A stretch of DNA of 64,000 nucleotides, taken from assembly GCF_041146795.1 (NCBI RefSeq), contig NC_135167.1:32789954-32853953 (forward strand), in the 5' to 3' direction. The DNA is from Maylandia zebra (lineage: Eukaryota > Chordata > Actinopteri > Cichliformes > Cichlidae). The translations under genes were made by a program, and so were the position numbers. The notes beneath the pieces were generated by a model. It did no database searches and had not been told where the DNA came from. It saw nothing but the letters and a program-made list of their open reading frames with translations. Within the stretch, counting starts at the first letter, position 1; every line of letters starts with the position of its first letter. Shown piece after piece: positions 32,117-43,900 of the stretch.

Positions 32117-33279
32117 TGACTGATGAGAATGACGTTGAAGAAGACAAACACAGCATCACAACCTCTTAAGCAATATGTTTAGTGGCAAAATGTTTTTTGT
32201 GCTAGCCAATTTTATCTTCTTTTTTAGTGACTGGTATGAGTATTATTTGGAAAAGTGTCACCAAGTATTACGTTCAGGGCTGAGGCTGATTTTGTAATAA
32301 ATGTTTTGTAATAGATGTATTTAAAAATACTCCAGAAGACTACTTGCATTTCTATTTTTGATATGCAGCGTTTCAGTGTTTATGTGTACAATGACAGCCT
32401 CTGCTGGCTCTTGAAGACTGTCAGCTATGTTTTTCTTTGTGAAGACAAGTTGTAGACCTTACAGTGTTACATGAAAAATTACAACTGCTGCATGTAAAAC
32501 ATTTAAGCTGATCTTTAATAATATGATAGTCCAAATCAATCCGGTCATCTGCAAACTCCTAAAATAGGCTTGCTACCCCTGTATTTCTCTAGTTTTTCAT
32601 CAGTTCCTCAAAACTCTCTTCTACGTGCTGGCTCATGCTGCCTTCAGGGTCTACTCGTAAATGTCAAGAAGAATGTCATGAAGAATGGTTAATTGTTAAA
32701 CCCCTGTAGTCAAAAGAAATGACATGTTATTAATTACATAAACTGTCGCTGTCATATAAAAAATACATGTCAGATTATCATATATTTTTGTAGTCTTTTT
32801 TGTAGCCACTCATGCCTGTATGAAAAAAAAGTCCTCACAGCAAACTGAACTGTGTAGTCTGAGTTAAATCCAGATAGAACAGAACCCAGTGAGTTAATGT
32901 CCTATAAGTCATATAGCAGTAATTTTCTCTTCTCTTCTGTCTAAAGACGGAAATCGACTGTCTGAAGTCTATTTTTGTGTCTTCTGTTTTGGAAATAACC
33001 TGCTTAAATGTAAATCTGACACTTGTTCAAGTGAAGAATGAGGTAATCGAATTGATCAACTTCTGGACGTACACAACTTACATGTTTTTCAGAAATATTT
33101 ATGCAAATGCTTAAGACCCTCCTGAAGTTCTAAATTTAGGTGATGTTTTTAGGAAATTACATCTCAGCTATGTAACTCTGTTTAAAAACGAGAGGGACAG
33201 AATTATAAGACCATGGCACCTTGGTCAACATTCACTTTAACGTTGTGCTGAGCAGCTATAGAAGTCTACATAGAGTATG

Positions 33280-33343
<64 letters not shown>

Positions 33344-33585
33344 ATATATATATATAATTTAATGAAGGACAACACAAACTGGATACTTTTACAGGGCGAA
33401 TAATTTCCAAATACATCAAAATCTTTGGGCGTTACCAGTTTTGATTATTCTTGCCCCACTTTAGGTAGTTACTATGTTTCCCACAGTCTTCGAAGGCAGC
33501 ATCCTATCGCGGCATCGCCGGACCTCTCTCAGGTGTCTTTCCCGGGCAGCTGCACGGCGGAACGGAGAAATGAGAAAGGGGCAGC
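32117..33585. other. ROCO 3' UTR, spacer and mapk8ip1 5' region
   Basis: AATAAA occurs near 32297 (gtaataaatgttttg), a likely poly(A) signal for the ROCO gene. An (AT)n run lies at 33281-33357. From about 33490 the sequence becomes CpG-rich (atcgcggcatcgccgg, cccgggcagctgcacggcgg), as expected of a CpG-island promoter and 5' UTR for mapk8ip1. An upstream ATG at 33570 opens a frame overlapping the main start in a different phase. Confidence 0.55.
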
Positions 33586-34868
33586 ATGGCGGACAGGGAG
33601 AAGAGGAAAGCTACCCCGCCGTCTGGCCGCAACATCCAGGTGAAGTCCCCGGCCAGTTTCAGGTAGGTCCCGGCGGACACAGGGTTGGAGGGAGGGAGCG
33701 ACCGAGCTGCCAGCCTGCCCACCAGGCTGGAGGCTGTGAATGAGGGATGAACCACTGCGGTTTTGCATATCCGAAGGTGCTGATGCTGGCTGGTTGGAGC
33801 CGCTGCAGCAGCAACAGTGTCTGTCTCCGCGGAGCTTTCCAGCGTTCCGACTTGCAGTGTGTTGTTGAGTCGCATGTTTTGTGCTTGGGCGTGTCTGCTC
33901 CCGGTGGACAGACACGAGCGATGAGCTCCCTGCTGCAAACATGGTTTAAATATGCCCTACTTTCTGCTAGTCTGCTTCAAAATCCTCACAGTACAAGGAT
34001 ACTTGGTCGTAGTGCATGTTTAATACATATTTTTTCCTTTGCTTTGGTACTCCTTTACGACGCAGTCCAAGTCTCCATCATACGTTTGCATCATTTTGAG
34101 CTTGATTTGCTGCTAAAACTCTTGATTCGACAAACCCGGCACTGATTTAGTGTCATATTTTCGGATTTTAACAATACAGACAAGGAGTAAAGCATATGCC
34201 TCCAAAAGAATATTTAAGGGACTGATTGTGTTGATGATTTTATGGAAATGTTATCAGAGCCATACGTCATCATAAGCTGACTTTTGTGGTTTAACAGTAA
34301 GTAAACTTTGATATTAAGTGGAAAGACTTTAAAACATTATTGAATCATTCTTCCTGAATTATTATTCTTATACCAGCTTAAAAATAAAACACCAAAAAGA
34401 CAGAACAAAAAAAGAAAACAAGTACACTATTTGTCCCAATTACTCACTTTTACAATGCATAGATTTGCCACACAGTCAGACTGATTTTGAATAGCCTAAT
34501 GTACTCAGTAAACAAAATATTCAGTAAAATAATTACATCCTTACAATAATAATTTAGATTTTGGTTTTGCTCCTTGGGTTGATTTTCAGACTGAAAAAAG
34601 CAGTCTGGGGAATCTTTGTGCTCTACAAATGGACATGTAGATATCAGCTGTTTAAAAACGGTAGGTCAGGTGACCAGTCAGAGGGATTCAACCTGTAGAG
34701 CTGAGCACTGCAAGAGATTAGCTCCACGCTGATGTCTGCTCTCACATGCTGAGTGCCTCACACACTCGGAGACCATTGCAGCTCTGCTTTAAGAGAAGCT
34801 GTGGCATTACCTCAGGGTGATTATTGTGAGGATGGAGGCCTGTGATCAATATTCTCTAGTGAGACAAC

Positions 34869-34935
<67 letters not shown>

Positions 34936-37900
34936 TCCTGCAAACACCCAGCCTCTGGCCCAGTCTGTCCTTGTCTCATTAGCTGAGCTGAAAACAACCA
35001 CCAAACATCTTTGTTCAGGATTTCATGATGATCTGTTATTGGGGATTGAATGCTGCTGATTGGTATTTGGGAAATGTGACTGACTAGAGGAAAGAAGCCA
35101 GATAATCCAAAATCTCGGGGGCTGGCCCAGTCCCAGAGCGGCCATATGTTGTCATGTTTTTCTCTCTCACCTCCCTGCCTGTGCACGCTACAGTGAAATC
35201 CTATGTCTCAGCCCAAGCCACTGCAGTTAAGAGACCAGCTCTTTGTGTTGGAGATGTTCAGTAAGTGAGACACATAAACGCCTCACCTTTATTTCTGGTG
35301 TTTTAGTGGCGCATTAGGATTTGTGGCATGAATCTGAGTGCAACTGAATTATGTATTAGTCATAAAGAACTGGGTTATACAGAAAGGATGCAATAAAGAC
35401 ACCCATTCGATTTTTATGCAAGTCAGATAAATGGCCTGTATTTGTATAGCGCTTTACTTTGTCCCTATGGACCCCAAAGCCCTTTACACTACATTCAGTC
35501 ATCCACCCATTCACACACTGGTGATGTCAAGCTATATTGTAGCCACAGCTGCCCCGGGGCAGACTGACAGAGGTGAGGCTGCCAGACACTGGTGCCACTG
35601 GGCCTCTGACCACCACCATTAGGCAACGGGTGAAGTGTCTTGCCCAAGGACAGACCGACCGAGACTATCGGAGCCAGGGCTCGAACCGGCAACCTTCCAA
35701 TTACAAGATGAACTGCCAACTCTTGAGCCACACAAAGTCAGATAGCCGCACAAAATCATTCTGTATAACAATAGATTTCTAGTAAAGGTTCTAGGTTTTT
35801 AATCCAAAATGTACAGCAGGTAAAATTATTTTTGCCAAAATCATTTATTTCTATTGGTTTATCAGTATGCAAATTGTGTCTTCTGCTTTACTGAAAAGTT
35901 TGTTCTCACTGGGTGTACCCTGGATGACTCATGTTACCGCTAAGGATGGAAACTGAGTTCCCAGTAGTTCAGTTCCTTGGAATTGTTAGTCTGCTTTCCT
36001 ATCGATTCTGCTTATTGGTTCCACTTCAGTTGGTGTCCTGGAGGAGGAAAGTAGCGGTGCAGTCTACAGCATGAATATAGACATAACTTTTATTTTTATT
36101 ACACAAAAGGACGAGAGCACAATGGTAAAGTGCAAACTGCATACAGGACAGAAACCTTGTGCTGCTAAAAGAACTTCAGCTCTTTGCAATTATCTGCACA
36201 GATAGCATGCTAAGCTAGCCAAGAACCCAGTGTGATGTTAAAGCTGAGTGTAGAGCCCAGCCCAACAGTCAGACCCTGAACTTCAACAGGCAACAAATTG
36301 ATGAGCAGTCAGGCTCTAGCATTTTTCTCCCTGTTCATGTTTCTAAAGTAGAATCACTGTGGCGATCGCATTAAAGTCTCTCTGTGCTAGTTTTCATCTT
36401 TTTGCTTTGTGTTGTCAACTTTGTGTTCATACCTTAATACTGAAAGAAACGTCATGAGTGTGTCCTCATTAGAATAGGGGTTTGTGTTGGTATGTTGGCC
36501 TGTAGCCTATAGGTTTTTATTGTTAACTGGTAAATTATGAGACAATGATTTTTCATGTCATTTTACAGAGAATAGTGAAAGTAACATAATGAGTAGTAAT
36601 ACATCTTTTGACTTTTAAGTAATGACCCCAACACTAATCAGAGCCTCCAGCATGCACAAACATTTGACCGCACAGCATACAGTTATTTCCCACAAATGTG
36701 ATGTCTTTGATGTGTTGGCTGCTGGTGGTGACTCTCAACCCAATGACAATTGACAGGAGAATCGATAAGGACACTAATCGATAAGTGATCTTGATAATGG
36801 AAATCTGAATCTCTAAATTCATATCAGTTCTTATCTAGTAAGAGTTTTACAACTCATGATGTGGTTGTTATAAACACTGTGCACTATAACAACAACGAAA
36901 CGTTTTCCTGTTAGGCAGCTTTGGTAGAACGTGTGTAAACTGTGGCATGTGGTGTTAATGATATTCAAGCTGACAATGAGCCGTGACAGCAGAGTTAAAA
37001 AAATAGTCTAAAGTGATGTTGAATTCTGCATTTGAACATCCTTTTTATGTTCATCCTGGAGATGAAGAGAAACTGTTGAAATGTTCGGGAAACCGGCAGT
37101 CATATTGTAACTGATATTAAGCAATGGACAGCAAAATGCTGCACAATGTAGTCTACAAAAAAGGAAAACTAAAAAACTTATAAAGGCTGCATAAAATAAT
37201 TAGACCTTTCAACTAGTCATCCCCAAACAGAATTTAATCTTCAGCTATCCTGTAATATTTAATGTGAAATTAGGTGTTCAGGAAGTCTCAAACCTGGATT
37301 GTATTTTTTCATTTTAGAGGGAGTGGTGTGGTGAGGGCTGGGCTATACATTTATGTGAACTTTTGTTTTAAAATTACCTGCCATGCATTATTCACATAAC
37401 TCACTTGTGGCACAAGAGGGCGTAGTGGGAAATCTGTATCTGTGCAAGTGTGCGTAGTTAAGCATAATTAAGAAGATATGAAGCAGAACAACAGTATAGG
37501 ATTGCAGACTACTCTAGGGTGCTTTAAGGGAAAAACTCATTAGACATCAGCCAGCTGAGATCCCTGTTGATGGATCAGGTAATGCCTGTCTTTCTCAACA
37601 GGTGCAAGTTAACTGTAATCACTTGTTAGAGTTATAAAATAGCTTTCTGTGAATAGGGTTTGAGAGTTCTAGTAAGTTATTTGATTGGTTTATCATACAG
37701 TAGCATTAATTTGATTTGGTTAACTTGTCTAAGCTGGAACTTTCACTCTGTTAGCAACAACTGGAGCTGAAATAAAGGTATTGTCATCACCCCGTTGGAC
37801 AGATGGACAAGGCGGGTGGAGTGGACATCTAAGTTTGTGAATGTAATAAGTCGAGAACAAAGATACGTAGGATTTTCAAATTGATGCCATAGGTGCATCT

Positions 37901-40900
37901 ACTAAAAACCTTGGATAAGTTTGAATGTCAGTGATCTTGACCTCATGGTCAGAGTATGCTTTCTGAAAATCTTGTGAATGCAAAAACTTGAAAACGGGAC
38001 TACGTAAGATTTTGAAATTGGCAACTCAGGTGTGTTGCCAGTTGCCAGTAGTTTTTGTTATGTATTTCATTAAACTGGCTGTCATTTCCAATATTGCTCA
38101 TAAAAGTTTCCACCTTAAGGGCACGGAAAATACCTTTGTAGGTCATCATTCATCTGTTTCGTGTTTAAAGAACATAAGTAGAAGGCAGCTGGAGTTTGTT
38201 CTAGGGATGTCATGATACCAGAAATTTAGAAGTTGGTACCAGTAGGATTATACGAGTCTCCATGCCCAATTCATTACCAAACCACAATTATTATCCTATG
38301 TACTGTACTTAAACAGACTCCTTTATTAAAAGGTATTTTAAAACACTGACATACTGGCATAATTTTAATTTAAAATGTTAACATTAAAATTTGCTCACAA
38401 AACACAGATTGAAATGTTAGGGTGGTTGTCGAATAGTCTAGTAACGTTACAGCAAGGATTGTAACCTGTGGAAGAAACTGATTTCACAACAGTATTGCCA
38501 GCTATGATAACATATATTTCAGGATTAAGTAAGAAGGATAATACTTTGAATGATGTTAGCATAAACTGAAGGAAAAGTCTTTACACATGATTATGTTTAA
38601 AATAATTAGGGATGTTTCCCTCAGAATTAGATTGTATTTGTGGCAGCGAGGCAGATCATGTGTGCACATATTTTAAATGTTGTTGAGCACACTCACAAAT
38701 TTCATGAATTATTAAATAATAGCATATACACTAACCACATTATAAATAATAAAGAAATAATCAACTGCCTTGCTAATAAGTTTCCAATCCGTTGAATGAA
38801 CTCCACAGGTATTTGCCTGTTCTGCTCTACAGCCGTAGTGAGATAAAGTGGCGAGAGCTTTTCTCGTTCCTCAGGCTCTGGTTAGATATGCCTTTCCAGC
38901 TCACTGTAGATCATGTTTACTCAGATTTACTATGCCAAGGAGGACCCTAGCTGGCTAGCAGTTCGTGAAATTTCAAATACAATTACTGATGCTCTTTCAT
39001 GGTCGAAAGGATGCATTGTGCAGTTGGTTAAAAAGGTTGATCCAAATTCAGCATCCATAATAGAAAATATTTTTCAATTTTAATATGTGACAATAATGCA
39101 AAAGCAGAAGAGTTACATCATTAAGTTACTTTAACTGCAGCGTTAAGCAGTCATATTATATTTTTACTTAAAATTAACATTGACAACAGTACTTTTATGC
39201 TTACATTTGACTTATGCTGTGTCACTACTGTTGCTATAATGCTGCTGCTGCCACCTTGTTTCAGTAGATTTACATTTCAAATTAGGTAGTGTGTCATCAG
39301 GGACACTAGCTCTCTGGTAAAGAAAGTTGGAAAAGGCCCTTCATTTCTCTTGTAAATGTTGCTGCAAACATCAGTTAAATGTTGTTCAGGATTTTTTCTA
39401 GTTTTTTCTTGAATCATTGTGATTTAATTTGGAGGCTATATTGCCCACCCATACTCTTGCATTTTGCATGACTTATGTCCCGAGGAATCAGAACTCGTAG
39501 GCACATCTTTCCATTTTTTCCCCAAATTACTTAAAAATCAAAAGTTTATCAGTAATCTCTTAATTATAAATCCACAAAAGTGTTTGAGTCATTTATCCAT
39601 TGACCCTCTTTCTCTACTTTCACCTTTTCATTTGCAGCTTTAATGTTGGTTGATTTGAATTTCACCTGTAGTAGGAGCTAGTGGACAGTAATTGCCCTGC
39701 TTGCTGTTCCCAGTGGATGATCATTTACTGCTGTGTCTCATTTCTGCTAACAATGCATGTTTGACTTGACAGCACTCCGTTCTGTTTATACAGTACAGGA
39801 CCCTCTCTCGCTCTTCTTTTTCTGTCACTCTCTCTCTCTTTAAAAGCAAGTACAGCACAAGTAAAACCTAATTTAGGAGTTACAGTTATATTTAGAGAAA
39901 GATAAGTTGCTAACGTTCCCTTAGTTTTTCTAAAAGATCCCTGCTTCGCTTGTGACATCTGGTTTCACCAAGATGGTGAAAGAATTATGACAAGGTGTCT
40001 GTTTTACCTATGGTAGGTCTTGATGCATTTTCAATCATCCAGGAAAGAAAACCTCCAAAAGTTGATTCTTTTCATCTGGACGTAGCATTTGGGAGAAACG
40101 TTTCAGCACTCATCCAAGTGACTTCTTGAGTCTCAGCTGACTGCAGGTTTCCCCAATCTTATAAACAGTACATTCGACTGACTGAAACCAGCCCACTGAG
40201 GAACAATGGGCTGGGAGGTCAGTTCCTTAATCTTAATTATGCAAATTCTCATGACCATTGATCAACAACCACTGACCAAAACCCACTGATCAAAGACCAC
40301 TGATCAATGGCCATGAGTACCATTCACAGAGAGTTGGGGAATGGCTGCAATCACAGCATTGTAAGATGGCGAAAGATGTACCCTTAGGCCCCCTCCTCGC
40401 TTCAGAGATGGTCTTTCCCTTTTCACATAAATGGCCTCCTTGACGCCGCGCTCAAATCAGCGTTCCTCCCTGTCCAGGATGTGAACATCCTCATCCTTGA
40501 AAGAGTGTCCACTGGACTGTAGGTGTAAATAGACTGCAGAGTCCTGGCCTGACGAGGTAGCTCTTCTGTGTTGTGCCATCCGCTTCACCAGAGGTTGTTT
40601 GGTTTCCCCGATGTATAAATCCTGGCAATTCTCCTGGCACTTAACAGCATACACTATGTTACTCTGTTTGTGTCGGGGGACCCGATCCTTGGGGTGGACC
40701 AGTTTTTGGCGCAGCGTGTTTTGGGGTTTAAAAGCCACAGTGACCCGGTGTTTAGAAAAAATGCGTCTCAACTGCTCAGATACTCCTGACACCTATGGGA
40801 TCACTACAGGTTTTCGCTTGGGCAGCGGTTGTCCTTCTCTCCTGGATCGGCTGGAGCTTTCTTTAGATGCCTTTCCAGCTTTGACAAAAGTCCAGCTGGG

Positions 40901-43900
40901 ATAACCACATTTACTCAGGGCCTTCTTGATGTGCTGTTCTTCTGCCTCCCTGGCCGCTGTGTCAGTGGGGATGGTGTTCGATCTGTGTTGTAGCGTCCTG
41001 ATGACACCCAGTTTGTGCTCCAGTGGATGATGAGAGTCAAACCTTAGATACTGATCTGTATGTGTAGGTTTACGGTAAACGTCAGCTTTTAGATGTCCCC
41101 CATTACTGATGGAAATCTCACAGTCTAAGAAGGCTAACCTGCCACTTTTCATATCCTCCCTGGTGAATTTGATGTGTCAGTCCACTGAGTTAATGTGATC
41201 CGTGAATTGTGGTACGTCCTGAGATTTAATTTTCACCCAGGTGTCATCCACATATCTGAACCAATGGCTTGGTGGTGTTCCAGGGTAGGATAGCAAAGCC
41301 CTCTTTTCAACTTCTTCCATGTACAAATTGGCCACGATGGGTGAAACTGGGGAGCCCATGGCACACCCATGTTTCTGCCTGTAGAACTGACCCTTGTATG
41401 TGAAGTAGGTGGAATGAAGACACAGTTCCAAAAGCAAACACACTTGGTCGATGCTGAGAGTGGTCCTGTTGCTGAGGTTGGTGTCATCCTGTAATCTCTT
41501 ACAGACTACCTCCAACACTTCCGTGACTGGGATGCACGTGAAGAGAGATGTAACGTCTTGCAAGACCATGGTTTCATCTGCCTCCATAATGACATCTCTC
41601 ACCTTCTCAACAAAATCCAGGGTGTTCTGGATGTGGTGTTCAGAGCTGTCCACCAGCGGGTTGAGGATCGAAACCAGAAACCTGGAGATGTTATAGGTGA
41701 CCGAGTTGATCATGCAGACAATCAGTCTTAAAGGTGCATTAAGGCATTTATATATACCTGGCAGTTCTTTCATCCATCCAATCATTTCAAATTTAGAGAC
41801 ACCTCTTTGGTTTCAAAAAACCAAAGTGGAAACAACTATATGCATATTTTATCTACAGTCCATGCAAACTGGTATTATGATCTACAGCTGTGTGTTAAAA
41901 TGAAGTTTTCAGCCACACGGCTAATGAGAATATGATTGCATATACATTTACTGAGGCTATTTCTTAGCTTCAATTTACAGACATTCTGCTTACAGCAAAA
42001 CAGTGGGGAGTTTTTTAAGGAAAGAAAAACAATTGTAAAATTGTGAAAGCTTGGCCAGTTTAGTAATGAAGTAATCTTTTAATTTTTGCACAATGAATGT
42101 CAGGTAATTCTCACCCTGTGTCCTTTACATTTATGCACTGACCTGCACTTTTTACCATCCTATTATGCTTGCATTAGCAATATCAAAAGGGTTTCACAGC
42201 AGCGACAGTGGTGGGATAACATCAAGTGGGAAGCTATAAAAGACTGTGAAAAGCAGACTGTAGATTTATTCTCGACTAGAGAAATGCTACATCCCTAGAA
42301 CATGAGAGGTAAACGGGCACCCTGGAAAATAAGGGAATGGAACTTTGTAACGTGTCTTTAACATGGTAAAACCATATTGGAACTCATTGTGATTTCCTAA
42401 CCTAAATGCTCACAACTGAAAATAAAACTGAAACGCTAGTGAGAGCGAATTTTAAGAACTTCCTTGTCAAAAGTTGGGATGTCCAAAATGGGAATGCCCC
42501 TACATGTTTTCAGAAAAAATGTTCCAGTTGGTGAAAACAAATAAACAGTAGTACAGGGAGTGCAGAATTATTAGGCAAGTTGTATTTTTGAAGAATAATT
42601 TTATTATTGAACAACAACCATGTTCTCAATGAACCCAAAAAACTCATTAATATCAAAGCTGAATGTTTTTGGAAGTAGTTTTTAGTTTGTTTTTAGTTTT
42701 AGCTATTTTAGGGGGATATCTGTGTGTGCAGGTGACTATTACTGTGCATAATTATTAGGCAACTTAACAAAAAACAAATATATACCCATTTCAATCATTT
42801 ATTTTCACCAGTGAAACCAATATAACATCTCCACATTCACAAATATACATTTCTGACATTCAAAAACAAAACAAAAACAAATCAGCGACCAATATAGGCA
42901 CCTTTCTTTGCAAGGACACTCAAAAGCCTGCCATCCATGGATTCTGTCAGTGTTTTGATCTGTTCACCATCAACATTGCGTGCAGCAGCAACCACAGCCT
43001 CCCAGACACTGTTCAGAGAGGTGTACTGTTTTCCCTCCTTGTAAATCTCACATTTGATGATGGACCACAGGTTCTCAATGGGGTTCAGATCAGGTGAACA
43101 AGGTGGCCATGTCATTAGTTTTTCTTCTTTTATACCCTTTCTTGCCAGCCACTCTGTGGAGTACTTGGACGCGTGTGATGGAGCATTGTCCTGCATGAAA
43201 ATCATGTTTTTCTTGAAGGATGCAGACTTCTTCCTGTACCACTGCTTGAAGAAGGTGTCTTCCAGAAACTGGCAGTAGGACTGGGAGTTGAGCTTGACTC
43301 CATCCACAACCCGAAAAGGCCCCACAAGCTCATCTTTGATGATACCAGCCCAAACCAGTACTCCACCTCCACCTTGCTGGCGTCTGAGTCGGACTGGAGC
43401 TCTCTGCCCTTTACCAATCCAGCCACGGGCCCATCCATCTGGCCCATCAAGACTCACTCTCATTTCATCAGTCCATAAAAGCTTAGAAAAATCAGTCTTG
43501 AGATATTTCTTGGCCCAGTCTTGACGTTTCAGCTTGTGTGTCTTGTTCAGTGGTGGTCGTCTTTCAGCCTTTCTTACCTTGGCCATGTCTCTGAGTATTG
43601 CACACCTTGTGCTTTTGGGCACTCCAGTGATGTTGCAGCTCTGAAATATGGCCAACCTGGTGGCAAGTGGCATCTTGGCAGCTGCACGCTTGACTTTTCT
43701 CAGTTCATGGGCAGTTATTTTGCGCCTTGGTTTTTCCACACGCTTCTTGCGACCCTGTTGACTATTTTGAATGAAACGCTTGATTGTTCGATGATCACGC
43801 TTCAGAAGCTTTGCAATTTTGAGACTGCTGCATCCCTCTGCAAGATATCTCACTATTTTTGACTTTTCTGAGCCTGTCAAGTCCTTCTTTTGACCCATTT

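Noticed and set aside
33504..33942. Two minus-strand frames of 137-144 codons across the mapk8ip1 first exon
   Set aside because: GC-rich antisense shadows of the CpG-island promoter and exon 1.
35690..35740. Possible tRNA gene from the B-box-like ggttcgagccc on the minus strand
   Set aside because: The flanking core and tail belong to a tRNA-derived SINE, and no full cloverleaf with a CCA-side acceptor stem is apparent.
43521..43862. 113-codon plus-strand frame opposite the Tc1 transposase (also seen inverted at 31212-31553)
   Set aside because: Antisense shadow of the conserved transposase N-terminus, appearing in both copies for that reason.
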